Source: Bacteroides_E sp964522975 (GTDB lineage Bacteria; Bacteroidota; Bacteroidia; Bacteroidales; Bacteroidaceae). Taken from it: 64,000 bases of DNA. Within the stretch, counting starts at the first letter, position 1. Each line of letters opens with the position of its first letter. The DNA lies in NCBI GenBank assembly GCA_964522975.1, contig CAZFXK010000001.1, forward strand, positions 1 through 64,000, written 5' to 3'. The notes beneath the pieces are model-generated. The model did not search any database. It was not told the origin of the DNA and saw only the letters and a program-made list of their open reading frames with translations. Shown piece by piece: positions 1 to 9,202 of the stretch. A program made the translations under genes and the position numbers.

Positions 1-790
1 TATTTTTGATTCTTCAAATATAAAGAAAATATGAAAAATAGAAAACTCTGTTTTCAAAGTATTCAATCAAAGACCTAATATAACAAAAAAAGGTATTATT
101 TAATAGTTACCTAATGTTTTTGTTGTTCTTGGGTATGTTTTAGCTATGATTATATAATGAATTTTTCCATTTTGTTCTTTTTTATAACTTTTGTTGCTTT
201 TACAATTGAACCTAAAACTATTCTTATCAGGGTATAGCTTATTATGTGTTATCAAAAAAAATTCTGTGCTTTTCACTAGAATGATTCTGCTTGTTTAATT
301 TTAAATTGGTAGATAAAAACCGAGTTTAAGCTAATGAAATTCGTTAAGTATTTGCTTTTTGAGAGTAATGTTATGATATATGTATTCTTCTGAATTGTGT
401 TGTTAGATACAGGGCTTACAGATATTGATGAGTTGGGGGTATGCAAATACTTATAATATTTTCGTAGGCTATAGAATCTATGGATTAACCATAAAAGAAT
501 ATCTTAAATGATTTAGGATTTTATTTGTTATTATGCCTGAGGGAGTTAATTCTTTTTTCTCGGTTTCTGAAAATCTTAAGATAATAACGGAAACCTATCG
601 ATCTTTTTAAGAAGCTTCAAAAAGATTCATGCCGGAGATTTTCCGAGTGAGATTTTGTTTGATGATTATGAATGCAGGTTGCCTTCCGACTATTTTCTTG
701 TAATGGTAGAATTAGTATTTTGTAAATCTAATAGAAATCGTTAGATTTAATTTCATATATTGATAACAGTTGTCATTCTAAATATAGAAC
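1..790. other. Gene-free left edge
   Basis: No open frame with a plausible start and family resemblance was found on either strand. The stretch is very AT-rich and full of stops in all frames. A short startless frame (580-741, plus) ends in a protein-like stretch but has no recognisable family. It could be a decayed remnant or chance. Confidence 0.5.
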
Positions 791-837
791 CCTAATAATA
801 AAAGCTCATTTAAATTAAATGAGCTTTTATTATTAGG
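791..837 (-). terminator. Perfect 22-bp-arm hairpin after the GH43 gene
   Basis: Positions 791-812 are the exact reverse complement of 816-837, with a 3-nt loop. The hairpin starts 8 bp beyond the stop codon of the GH43 lipoprotein gene. The inner stem has a GAGCTTTTATT/AATAAAAGCTC shape, so T-runs form on either strand and termination could be bidirectional. It probably ends the minus-strand operon. Confidence 0.8.
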
Positions 838-844
838 TAGTGTT

Positions 845-2233
845 TTATTGAAAAGAAAGAGTCCAAATAGCTGTTTCTTCTTTTTCCGGATAGGGAAAGC
901 TTAATCTTAATTGTTTGGTTGGTTGATTAATTTCAAAGGTAACAGGAGATCCTGAAATTCCTTCTTGTGAGTAGTCAGCCACAATTTTCCATTCTTTTCC
1001 CTCTGTTTGGTATTCTAGCTTTGGATAGTAAGTATTCCAAGCATATTCAAACCGTATATCCATACTCTGTAAGGAGGTGCCTTCTTCAAATGAAAGGATT
1101 AAGAATGGCGATTTATCATCTAAAGAGGGTTTCCATAATGTAGCGTAGCTGTTGTCTAAGACGTTGGTCGCGGCATAGGTTTGATTTTCTTCAGAGCTAC
1201 ATTCAATTTGAGAAGGGACAATCCCACCTTTCTTTTCCTTAATTAAATTGGGGAATGATTGCGTATTATAAGGGGTAATGTTTTGTATGGTACCTGTTGT
1301 TTCATCAAAAATTAACTCATTAATGCATATTTGTCGATAAGCTGTTCCTGTAACAAAGGGAAGCCTATGTCTATGGTAAAGAATGTAGTTTTTGTCTAAA
1401 TACGAAAAAACAGTATGATGGCCGGGGCCATATACATTTAATTCTCTATCAGTTTTTAGTATGGGACTATTTGCTGCTTCCTTAAAAGGACCCATAGGGC
1501 TTTTACTGGTTGCATATCGAACTTCATAGGTGTCATCCATGGTGACTCCTTCTGAATAAGTAAGATAGTAAGTATCGCCTACCTTGTTTACTAGTGGTCC
1601 TTCAAAGAAGTGTTCAGGTGTAACCTCAGTCCATTCAGACTTAAATGTGCACATATCTTCATCAAGCTCTGCTGCAAAACAATGCCCGTTTGTCCAATCC
1701 CAGCCTGATCCCCAATAGAGATAAGGGGTTCCATCATCATCGATGAAAGCTTCTGCATCAATGGCGTGATAATACTTTGTAGTCTCATAGGGAATTAAAG
1801 GTTTATCCTTCAGCATATTCTCCCAAGGGCCTAGAGGATGATTTGCTTTTCCACACCATATTTCTGATCCTACAGATACATACATATAAAAGGTGTCTCC
1901 TTTTTTTATGATTGAAGGAGCCCACACCATATTCTCATTAGAGAGTGGAGAAGTACAGGCCTCTTTTGTAGGCCAGTTTAACTTGTTAAAGGTCCAGTTT
2001 TGAAAATCATCTGAAACCCAACAGGATAGGAATTCTTTTCCCCATGGATCAGCGGTTGCATAAAGATAAAATTTCCCTTCATGCTGTACGATGGATGGAT
2101 CTGCAAAATATCCCGCTATTATGGGATTGGCTAGTTCTGTTAGTTTTTCTGTGCTGTTTTGTTTGGGTTGACAGGCTGACAGACAAAAAAAGACACATCC
2201 AATTATCCCTAAAAAACTTTTTATTTGTTTCAT
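845..2233 (-). CDS. GH43 family glycoside hydrolase lipoprotein (arabinanase/arabinofuranosidase-like)
   Basis: A 462-residue predicted surface or periplasmic lipoprotein: the hydrophobic N-terminus ends in lipobox LSAC with Cys21. The five-bladed GH43 domain spans about residues 33-330. The expected catalytic residues are visible: base Asp45 in FADPS, Asp159 in HAIDAEAF and acid Glu211 in FEGP. The remaining 120 residues look like a beta-sandwich F5/8 type C (carbohydrate-binding) module. Family members cleave alpha-L-arabinosyl or beta-xylosyl links in plant polysaccharides; the exact substrate cannot be read from sequence. It lies 25 bp after a second GH43 gene, so the two are probably co-transcribed. 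A strong hairpin follows the stop. Confidence 0.88.
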   Translation of the reverse strand: MKQIKSFLGIIGCVFFCLSACQPKQNSTEKLTELANPIIAGYFADPSIVQHEGKFYLYATADPWGKEFLSCWVSDDFQNWTFNKLNWPTKEACTSPLSNENMVWAPSIIKKGDTFYMYVSVGSEIWCGKANHPLGPWENMLKDKPLIPYETTKYYHAIDAEAFIDDDGTPYLYWGSGWDWTNGHCFAAELDEDMCTFKSEWTEVTPEHFFEGPLVNKVGDTYYLTYSEGVTMDDTYEVRYATSKSPMGPFKEAANSPILKTDRELNVYGPGHHTVFSYLDKNYILYHRHRLPFVTGTAYRQICINELIFDETTGTIQNITPYNTQSFPNLIKEKKGGIVPSQIECSSEENQTYAATNVLDNSYATLWKPSLDDKSPFLILSFEEGTSLQSMDIRFEYAWNTYYPKLEYQTEGKEWKIVADYSQEGISGSPVTFEINQPTKQLRLSFPYPEKEETAIWTLSFQ

Positions 2234-2258
2234 ATTTAAAATATATTAATAATGCTTA

Positions 2259-3293
2259 TTACTGAAAGGTTTCATTTATACTCCATTTTTCGTCCCATGC
2301 AATGTCAATGGTTGTATCCGAAGTGAAGGTTATAGGAAGCCAGATATACCTGGAATCAATTAAATCAGTTTTATTCCACTTGTCAAACATGGCAATATAT
2401 GCATCTTTTTTTCCTTGAATGGGTAAAACGTAAGTACTCTGTCCGTAAAAGGTTATCTCTGATTCTTCTCCGGAACAAGGGTTGCCCATTGGGGTCCATT
2501 CTCCTAGCATGGAATCAGAAACGGCATACTCTGCTTGGTTAGGATCCCACGCCGTACAGCCTGAAGATAAGATGAAATAGGTGTTATTCCTTTTAAAAAC
2601 AGCAGGAGCTTCTCTTGATTGGTTAATGAAGTTACGTGTGAAATTGCCTGTATGATTTAAATAATCCTCGGTTAGTTCGCTGATATAGAGAGTTCGGTTT
2701 TCTTCTGAAGAATAAATATGGTAAGCTGTTCCATCATCGTCTTTAAATAAAGTCATGTCTCTACTCATTGCATCGTTAGGCCTAATGGAACCTAAGTATT
2801 CGAAGTTTCCATTAGGAGTATCACAAATTGCTACTCCTGCAGCTGCTTTAGCATAATCGTGACTATCTACATGGAGCCACATCACGAATTTTCCGGTTTT
2901 ATCGTTATAGATTACCTTAGGTCTTTCTAATACATTTGATGGGTGTAAATCTGATAAACTATCTGTCAAATGGGGTTTTAAGGCTATTCCCTCAAAGTTC
3001 CAATGATAAAGATCTTTGGATGAGTAGCAGGAAACTCCTCCAGCCTCTGTTCTATAACACTCCCAACTAGGTACTTTTGGATTCCAATAAGTGGAGTCCC
3101 CTTTGTATTCACCGTACCAATAATAAGTACCCTCGTGATATACTATGCCTCCACCGTGTGCATTAATTCTATTTCCTTCTGTATCCAACCACTTTTCTCC
3201 GGAAACAATGAATTGAAGTTCTGTTTTGGATTGGTTTTTACAGCCTGTAAAGAAGAAGGAGATTAGAAGGAAAATAAAAATTTGTTTTTTCAT
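2259..3293 (-). CDS. GH43-like lipoprotein of the exo-galactanase type
   Basis: A 344-residue predicted lipoprotein (lipobox FTGC, Cys18). The body is a single beta-propeller glycosidase domain with repeated WYGEYKG / SSKDLYHW / DDDGTAYHIYSS blades typical of GH43. Where standard GH43 enzymes have the Asp base (for example ADPS), this protein reads NAHGGGIVYHEG. That resembles the GH43 subgroup containing exo-beta-1,3-galactanases, which lack the canonical base. Its likely target is therefore galactan or arabinogalactan side chains, but this is inferred from the motif only. It lies between another GH43 gene (25 bp downstream) and a serine-hydrolase lipoprotein gene (175 bp upstream), all on the minus strand. 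Confidence 0.82.
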   Translation of the reverse strand: MKKQIFIFLLISFFFTGCKNQSKTELQFIVSGEKWLDTEGNRINAHGGGIVYHEGTYYWYGEYKGDSTYWNPKVPSWECYRTEAGGVSCYSSKDLYHWNFEGIALKPHLTDSLSDLHPSNVLERPKVIYNDKTGKFVMWLHVDSHDYAKAAAGVAICDTPNGNFEYLGSIRPNDAMSRDMTLFKDDDGTAYHIYSSEENRTLYISELTEDYLNHTGNFTRNFINQSREAPAVFKRNNTYFILSSGCTAWDPNQAEYAVSDSMLGEWTPMGNPCSGEESEITFYGQSTYVLPIQGKKDAYIAMFDKWNKTDLIDSRYIWLPITFTSDTTIDIAWDEKWSINETFQ

Positions 3294-3468
3294 ACAAAGA
3301 GTAATTTTGGAGTTTAAATGAAAATTGATATTGTGAAGGACTAATTTAATAGATTAAAGGCATTAGAAGGAATTTTCCATCTCCTATTTTCTTGGAAGAT
3401 GGATTATTATACTCCTTTTGAATAGAATTTATACGTTGTGGTGGGGGATTATCAATTGTGTGAGTCTT

Positions 3469-4827
3469 TTACTCCTGCTTTAATTGGAAATTAAAACTCA
3501 TGCCTCTCTGTTTTAGCGTCATTGATTTCTCATTAACTTTAAATTCCATTGCAATACCGGCATTATCAAAGGTAAACTTATCTTTTTGAGTTGGTCTTAA
3601 TGGAAAAGAAGGCTGTCGCGTTGCCTGAGCTTTTAAGGTATTGTTTTCAATAAACACATGAATAGTCAGGGGGAGTTGATTGCTTACGTAGATGCCTGTA
3701 TATTGAGTAAGCTCATCCAGATTGACCTCTATAACATCAAAAGAGGGAATGTCAAAAGGAATATCATAAGCTGTGCTTAATACGGCTACTGAGATGGAGT
3801 TAATATCATAACTAAGGGCATTACTTGTGACGGATAGGATAACTTGATCTTTGGGAATATAAACCCATATGGATTGGAAGCCATCTATGCCTCCTGTGTG
3901 TGCATAACCGGAATACGTGTAAAAAGGAACATGGAACAGTCCTATTCCAAAAGCATTGTCTTTTAGAGTGGTCATTTTAGCTATGCTTTCTTTTGAAAGG
4001 AGAGTGTGGTCGAAAATAGCTTGTATGAATAAGGCTATCTCTTTTGAAGTGGAGATAAGGCCTCCTGCGCCAATGGTTTGAGTAGGAGAGGTTCTCTTTT
4101 GATTTTTCCATTCATTTTGTTCAAACACATACGATGAAGTCTCTTTCTCTTCTATTTCTGTGCTATAATATGTGTTTTCTAATTCTAAAGGAATGGTTAT
4201 GTACTCTTTAATTAGCTGGCTATACGATTTATTATACACTTTTTCTAAGATATAAGAAAGCAGAATGTAGTTGGAGTTACTATATTCCATTTTACTGTTT
4301 GGAGCGAACAAGCTTTTATGACTACCAATTCTTTTAAGCATTTCTTCTTTGTTTTGTTTTTTGGTATTTATTTTGAGAAAGTCTTTTTCATTGGTGATGT
4401 TGTAAATGCCACTTCTATGGTAAAGCATATGTTCTAGAGTGATGTTTTTAGCATTATCTATTTTTGGGAAAAAGGTAGCTAACGTATCAGCGAGTGAAAG
4501 CCTCTTTCCTTCAGCGGCTTTGAGTACAAGAACTGCAGTAAAAGTTTTAGAAATTGAGCCAATGCAATAGGGAGTATTATTATCTGCCTTAATTTTTTTC
4601 TCAATATTAGAAAAGCCAATTGCTGTTTGATAAACTATTTCTCCTTGTTTGCATAAGGTTACACTCCCCATAAATCTGTCATGCTCGTTTAATGTAGCAA
4701 AATAGGTGTCAAGCTTCTCTTTATGTATGTATAGTTTTTGTTGTTCTGAATGGGAACATCCTGTAGTAAAGGATAATAGGAGGGATATAAAGATAATTGA
4801 AAGACGATGAGATAAAGAGTTTTTCAT
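3469..4827 (-). CDS. Serine beta-lactamase-fold lipoprotein (class C/DD-peptidase-like)
   Basis: A 452-residue predicted lipoprotein (FTTGC, Cys24) with a beta-lactamase/penicillin-binding domain (Pfam PF00144 type) from about residue 35 to 340. The catalytic SxxK is Ser91-Ile-Ser-Lys94 in CIGSISKTF. The second motif is the Tyr-Ser-Asn of KMEYSNSNY, and the third is HTGGIDGF. The C-terminal 100 residues form a lipocalin-like beta domain often fused to such hydrolases. Family members include DD-peptidases, esterases and D-amino peptidases; true beta-lactamase activity should not be assumed. It is the first gene of the minus-strand group, and a phased repeat array lies 44 bp upstream of its ATG. 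Confidence 0.85.
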   Translation of the reverse strand: MKNSLSHRLSIIFISLLLSFTTGCSHSEQQKLYIHKEKLDTYFATLNEHDRFMGSVTLCKQGEIVYQTAIGFSNIEKKIKADNNTPYCIGSISKTFTAVLVLKAAEGKRLSLADTLATFFPKIDNAKNITLEHMLYHRSGIYNITNEKDFLKINTKKQNKEEMLKRIGSHKSLFAPNSKMEYSNSNYILLSYILEKVYNKSYSQLIKEYITIPLELENTYYSTEIEEKETSSYVFEQNEWKNQKRTSPTQTIGAGGLISTSKEIALFIQAIFDHTLLSKESIAKMTTLKDNAFGIGLFHVPFYTYSGYAHTGGIDGFQSIWVYIPKDQVILSVTSNALSYDINSISVAVLSTAYDIPFDIPSFDVIEVNLDELTQYTGIYVSNQLPLTIHVFIENNTLKAQATRQPSFPLRPTQKDKFTFDNAGIAMEFKVNEKSMTLKQRGMSFNFQLKQE

Positions 4828-4859
4828 AATTTGTAAGGTGTTAATAAGGTTTAACTAAC

Positions 4860-4976
4860 TTTTGTTTTATCGGTCCCAGACCGAGGGCCACTCTCTCTGG
4901 GGTAGACACCTCGTCGGTCTGGGAGAGAACAATGCTCTAACCCAGACCGATCTTATGGAGAGGTTTTGTTTTATCG
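4860..4976. repeat. 13-bp direct repeats flanking phased array copy 1
   Basis: TTTTGTTTTATCG occurs at 4860-4872 and again at 4964-4976, on either side of the GC-rich four-unit array. Bases just outside each copy differ, so the identity is exactly 13 bp. It looks like a target-site duplication, but the other three arrays show no such flanks. Confidence 0.5.
4871..4952. repeat. Phased palindrome array, copy 1 (four units, 22-bp period)
   Basis: Four near-palindromic units built on GGTC-TGG-GACC have central triplets at 4877, 4899, 4921 and 4943, exactly 22 bp apart. Unit orientation by the central triplet is CCA, TGG, TGG, CCA. Unit 1 is a perfect CGGTC-CCA-GACCG; unit 2 is degenerate (TCTC-TGG-GG). 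The array lies in the divergent gap between the beta-lactamase-fold gene and purB. It is strikingly GC-rich against its surroundings. The function is unknown to me. Confidence 0.9.
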
Positions 4977-5091
4977 CTTTGATATATAAAAGTAAAGATA
5001 AAAGAAAAGAAGACAAAGGAATTTGTGGAAAATAGAGACAGAAATAATCCGAGAGAAAAAATGCCTTTTCATTTTCTTATAACGTAAAAAT

Positions 5092-5122
5092 ATTGATAGT
5101 CAATAAAAAAGAATTAATTTTG
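5092..5122 (+). promoter_or_regulatory. purB promoter, Bacteroidetes type
   Basis: The -33 element is ATTG (5092-5095) and the -7 element is TAATTTTG (5115-5122), with a 19-bp spacer. This matches the Bacteroidetes sigma-ABfr consensus. The -7 element overlaps the GTG at 5122, which rules that codon out as the purB start. Confidence 0.75.
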
Positions 5123-5148
5123 TGCTTCACTTAAATTATTCAGAAGTC

Positions 5149-6495
5149 ATGAAACTAGATACACTTACAGCCATTTCACCAATAGATGGTCGATATAGAG
5201 GCAAAACAGAGGCTTTAGCAAACTATTTTTCAGAATATGCATTGATGAAATATAGGGTGCGTGTTGAAATTGAATATTTTATTGCCTTATGTGAAGAACC
5301 ATTACCTCAATTAATGGATGTTGATGCGAAATACTTTGATGTACTACGTGCTATTTACCAGGATTTTTCAGAAGAGGATGCACAACGCATTAAAGAGATA
5401 GAGAAGATTACCAATCACGATGTGAAAGCTGTAGAGTATTTTTTGAAAGAAAAGTTTGATGAGTATAATGAATTGGTGCCCTATAAAGAGTTTATCCATT
5501 TTGGATTAACCTCTCAAGATATAAATAACACATCTGTGCCTTTGTCTATAAAAGAGGCTTTAGAGGAAGTTTATTATCCATTGCTAACCGAATTGATGCA
5601 GCAACTTAAAAGATATGCTGAAGAATGGGAAGAGGTTTCTATGTTGGCTAAAACACACGGTCAGCCGGCATCACCCACCCGTTTGGGTAAAGAGATAAAG
5701 GTGTTTTTGTATCGTATACAAGAGCAGTTGGAGCATTTGACTTGTCTGCCTATCACAGCGAAATTTGGAGGAGCTACCGGTAATTATAATGCGCATCACA
5801 TAGCTTACCCTGAAATAGATTGGCAATTGTTTGGTGATGGGTTCGTGACTGATTATTTGGGTTTGGAGCGTGAGCAGTATACCACCCAAATCTCCAATTA
5901 TGATAATATGGGAGCTTTGTTTGATGCCTTGCGCCGCATAAATACTATTCTGATTGATTTAGATAGAGATTTTTGGCAATATATCTCAATGGAATATTTT
6001 AAACAAAAAATAAAAGAGGGCGAGATTGGTTCTAGTGCCATGCCTCATAAGGTTAATCCTATTGACTTTGAAAATTCTGAAGGTAATTTAGGGATAGCCA
6101 ATGCACTCTTCGACCATCTTTCTAATAAGTTACCCATATCCCGTTTGCAAAGAGATTTGACGGATTCTACCGTTTTGCGTAATGTAGGAGTTCCTTTGGG
6201 ACATTCCATTATAGCCATAAACAGTACAATAAAAGGATTAGGGAAGCTGTTGCTGAATAAAGAAGCCATATATCGTGACTTGGATCATTCTTGGAGTGTG
6301 GTTGCTGAAGCCATACAAACCATTCTTCGCAGAGAAGGATATCCAAATCCTTACGAGGCCTTGAAAAACTTAACGCGAACAAATCAAATCATTGATGAGA
6401 AAGCTATTCATTCTTTCATTGAAGAATTAGAGGTAGACGATAAATTAAAAAAAGAATTAAAAAAGATTACTCCACATAATTACACAGGAGTATAA
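5149..6495 (+). CDS. purB: Adenylosuccinate lyase
   Basis: Cleaves adenylosuccinate to AMP and SAICAR to AICAR plus fumarate in purine synthesis (cytoplasmic homotetramer). The fumarase/aspartase-superfamily signature GSSAMPHKVNP is present about two-thirds along, and the catalytic-loop region and the TSQDINNT motif are intact. From the ATG at 5149 the protein has 448 residues, the usual length for Bacteroides. An in-frame GTG at 5122 would add nine residues but sits inside the -7 promoter element. The gene is followed after 39 bp by a pseudouridine synthase gene, probably in the same transcript. Confidence 0.96.
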   Translation: MKLDTLTAISPIDGRYRGKTEALANYFSEYALMKYRVRVEIEYFIALCEEPLPQLMDVDAKYFDVLRAIYQDFSEEDAQRIKEIEKITNHDVKAVEYFLKEKFDEYNELVPYKEFIHFGLTSQDINNTSVPLSIKEALEEVYYPLLTELMQQLKRYAEEWEEVSMLAKTHGQPASPTRLGKEIKVFLYRIQEQLEHLTCLPITAKFGGATGNYNAHHIAYPEIDWQLFGDGFVTDYLGLEREQYTTQISNYDNMGALFDALRRINTILIDLDRDFWQYISMEYFKQKIKEGEIGSSAMPHKVNPIDFENSEGNLGIANALFDHLSNKLPISRLQRDLTDSTVLRNVGVPLGHSIIAINSTIKGLGKLLLNKEAIYRDLDHSWSVVAEAIQTILRREGYPNPYEALKNLTRTNQIIDEKAIHSFIEELEVDDKLKKELKKITPHNYTGV

Positions 6496-6534
6496 TTAAA
6501 GAGAAGTAAGCCGTGAGGCTGAACACAAGAAATA

Positions 6535-7593
6535 ATGGAAAATAGAAGAGACGGTGGAAGACGCAATCAAAAAAGAAGTTCCACCACAGGCCGTGATGGC
6601 AGAAGAAGTGAAAATCGTTTTAGTGGGAAGGAAAACCGCCCTAGATCCAATAGAGGGAATCGGGATTCTCAAGAAAATGAAAACGAAGTAGGGCAAAGGA
6701 GTCGCTATTCTCATAAAGAAGAGGGAAAGCGTGAAGGGCGTTCATATAGAAAAGAGGATGAGCGTTTTGAGAAAAGAGTTTATGGAAAAAAATCGTTTGA
6801 TAAAGCGAAACCTTATAAGAAAAGAAAAGAGAGCGGAAAAGCCAAAGAATTTAAGAGTGATTCACGAGATGAATTAATTCGCTTAAATCGGTTTTTATCT
6901 CGTGCAGGAGTTTGTTCCCGAAGAGAAGCAGATGAGTTTATCGAAGCAGGTGTGGTTACAGTAAATGGTGAGGTTGTTACTGAGTTAGGAACAAAAGTAA
7001 AGCCTACGGATGTGGTTAAGTTTCACGATCAACCGGTTGGATTGGAGAAAAAAGTATATGTGCTTCTGAATAAACCGAAGAATTGTGTAACCACGATGGA
7101 TGATCCAAAGGGACGTATGACTGTTATGGATTTAGTGAGTAATGCTTGTGATGAGCGAATTTACCCAGTGGGTCGTTTAGATAGAAATACAACCGGGGTA
7201 TTACTGCTTACAAACGATGGTGATTTGGCTGCGCGTTTAACTCACCCTCGTTATGAACATAAGAAAATATATCATATAGTTGTTGATAATCCGGTGAAAG
7301 AAGAGCATCTTACCCAAATTGCATCAGGGATTGAATTAGACGATGGATTTATTAAAGCGGATTCAATTAGCTATGTTGATCAAGAGAATAAGAATAATGT
7401 TGGGATTGAAATTCACTCCGGAAAAAATCGCATAGTAAGGCGTATTTTTGAATCTTTAGGATATCAAGTAGTGCGTTTAGATCGGGTTTATTTTGCCGGT
7501 TTAACCAAAAAAGGATTGCGAAGAGGAGCTTGGAGGCATTTAACCCCACAAGAGGTTGCTTTTCTTCAGATGAATACACATTCAGAAAAATAA
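6535..7593 (+). CDS. Ribosomal large-subunit pseudouridine synthase, RsuA/RluB/E/F family
   Basis: Converts uridine to pseudouridine in rRNA. Residues 1-115 are a low-complexity, highly charged extension rich in Arg, Lys, Gly, Ser and Asn, likely unstructured and RNA-binding. An S4 RNA-binding domain (RLNRFLSRAGVCSRREADEF) follows at about 118-170. The catalytic domain then carries GRLDRNTTG at residues 213-221 with Asp216 as the expected nucleophile. The order fits RluB/RsuA-type enzymes; which rRNA position is modified cannot be told. It lies between purB and asnS with short gaps (39 and 28 bp), suggesting one operon. Confidence 0.92.
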   Translation: MENRRDGGRRNQKRSSTTGRDGRRSENRFSGKENRPRSNRGNRDSQENENEVGQRSRYSHKEEGKREGRSYRKEDERFEKRVYGKKSFDKAKPYKKRKESGKAKEFKSDSRDELIRLNRFLSRAGVCSRREADEFIEAGVVTVNGEVVTELGTKVKPTDVVKFHDQPVGLEKKVYVLLNKPKNCVTTMDDPKGRMTVMDLVSNACDERIYPVGRLDRNTTGVLLLTNDGDLAARLTHPRYEHKKIYHIVVDNPVKEEHLTQIASGIELDDGFIKADSISYVDQENKNNVGIEIHSGKNRIVRRIFESLGYQVVRLDRVYFAGLTKKGLRRGAWRHLTPQEVAFLQMNTHSEK

Positions 7594-7621
7594 ATAGTTA
7601 GTTTTTAAACAGAATAATGAT

Positions 7622-9025
7622 ATGGAAAAAGTTAGTAGAACAAAAAATGTTGACTTGCTCAAAAGAGAAGACTATGGAGCCATAGTTAACATTAAAGGTT
7701 GGGTTCGTACCCGCAGAGGAAGTAAGAAGGTTAGCTTTGTAGCTATGAACGACGGTTCTACAATTAATAATGTTCAAGTAGTTGTTGAGAATGAACAGTT
7801 CGATGAAGAGTTGTTACGTAAGATTACAACCGGTGCTTGTTTAAGTGTGAATGGAAAATTAGTAGAATCTGCAGGATCAGGGCAGCGTGTTGAATTACAA
7901 GCTACAGAGATAGAAGTTTTAGGTGTCTGTGATGATTCTTACCCTTTACAGAAAAAAGGGCATTCAATGGAATTCTTGCGCGAAATTGCTCACTTACGTC
8001 CACGTACAAATGCTTTTGGTGCTGTGTTTCGTATGCGTCACCATATGGCGATTGCCATTCATAAGTTTTTCTCTGATAGGGGTTTTTATTATTTTCATTC
8101 GCCTATCATTACCTCTTCTGATAGCGAGGGAGCAGGACAGATGTTTACTGTTACCTCTTTGGATTTAGATAATCTTCCTTTAGATGAGAAGGGGAAGGTT
8201 CAATATGAAAAAGATTTCTTTGGGAAAGAGACACATCTTACAGTTTCCGGGCAGTTAGAAGGAGAATTAGCTGCTACGGCATTAGGAGCTATTTATACTT
8301 TTGGTCCCACTTTTAGAGCTGAAAATTCAAATACGCCCCGTCATTTAGCCGAATTCTGGATGATTGAACCGGAAGTGGCTTTTAATGATAATGAAGATAA
8401 TATGGATTTAGCCGAAGAGTTCATTAAGTATTGTGTACAGTGGGCTTTGGATAACTGTAAGGAAGATCTTGATTTTTTAAATCAAAGAATTGATAAAGGA
8501 TTGATTGAGCGATTAGAGGGAGTTTTAAGTGGTCCTTTTAAGCGTTTAACCTATACTGAAGGAATTAAAATTCTTGAGGAGGCAATAGCCAACGGACAGA
8601 AGTTTCAATTTCCTGTTTATTGGGGAGTTGATTTGGCTTCAGAGCATGAACGTTACTTGGTGGAAAATCACTTTAAACGTCCGGTTATTTTGACCGATTA
8701 TCCAAAAGAGATTAAAGCTTTTTATATGAAACAAAATGAAGATGGCAAGACTGTTCGTGCAATGGATGTTTTGTTTCCTAAAATTGGAGAGATTATTGGA
8801 GGGTCTGAAAGAGAGGCTGATTACGATAAGTTATTAAAAAGAATAACAGAACTTGATATTCCAATGAAAGATATGTGGTGGTATTTGGAGACTAGAAAAT
8901 ATGGTACTTGTCCACATGCCGGATTTGGTTTAGGCTTTGAGAGATTACTTCTCTTTGTAACGGGCATGACAAATATACGTGATGTAATTCCTTTTCCAAG
9001 AACTCCACATAGTGCTGAATTCTAA
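7622..9025 (+). CDS. asnS: Asparaginyl-tRNA synthetase
   Basis: Charges tRNA-Asn with asparagine. The 467-residue protein has an N-terminal OB-fold anticodon-binding domain (VNIKGWVRTRRGSKKVSFV, residues about 18-110). A class II catalytic core follows with motif 2 around FRAENSNTPRHLAEFWMIEPE and motif 3 GFGLGFERLL near the C-terminus. The motif 2 and C-terminal context (RDVIPFPRTP) is typical of AsnS rather than AspS. The ATG at 7622 is 28 bp after the preceding gene. A terminator-like hairpin follows at about 9047-9083. Confidence 0.96.
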   Translation: MEKVSRTKNVDLLKREDYGAIVNIKGWVRTRRGSKKVSFVAMNDGSTINNVQVVVENEQFDEELLRKITTGACLSVNGKLVESAGSGQRVELQATEIEVLGVCDDSYPLQKKGHSMEFLREIAHLRPRTNAFGAVFRMRHHMAIAIHKFFSDRGFYYFHSPIITSSDSEGAGQMFTVTSLDLDNLPLDEKGKVQYEKDFFGKETHLTVSGQLEGELAATALGAIYTFGPTFRAENSNTPRHLAEFWMIEPEVAFNDNEDNMDLAEEFIKYCVQWALDNCKEDLDFLNQRIDKGLIERLEGVLSGPFKRLTYTEGIKILEEAIANGQKFQFPVYWGVDLASEHERYLVENHFKRPVILTDYPKEIKAFYMKQNEDGKTVRAMDVLFPKIGEIIGGSEREADYDKLLKRITELDIPMKDMWWYLETRKYGTCPHAGFGLGFERLLLFVTGMTNIRDVIPFPRTPHSAEF

Positions 9026-9046
9026 AGGGGGATTAAAAAAACAACA

Positions 9047-9083
9047 AAGAAGAGAGAGTCTATTCATTTAGCTCTCTTTTTTT
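9047..9083 (+). terminator. asnS terminator
   Basis: An AGAGAG / CTCTCT stem with a loop of about 13 nt is followed by a run of seven or more T. It begins about 22 bp after the asnS stop. Confidence 0.7.
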
Positions 9084-9202
9084 GTGTCGAATCAACGGAA
9101 GTAGATTGTTTTGAATGAAAGAGATTCATAGTAAAGAAAGAATGTAATTTTGATTTAAAAGGATGATTTCTAGTCAATATGCTGAAAAAGAGTATAAAAG
9201 AG

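Noticed and set aside
580..741. Protein-like startless frame possibly from an AraC-type regulator end
   Set aside because: There is no start and no clear family match, and stops lie just upstream. Resemblance to an AraC helix is too short to trust.
3377..3405. CCATCT/AGATGG inverted repeat as a terminator between the beta-lactamase-fold gene and GH43
   Set aside because: There is no T-run on the minus strand after the stem, so the three minus-strand genes may be one operon.
5122..5148. GTG start at 5122 for purB
   Set aside because: The codon lies in the -7 promoter element, and the added residues are not family-like. ATG 5149 gives the usual 448 residues.
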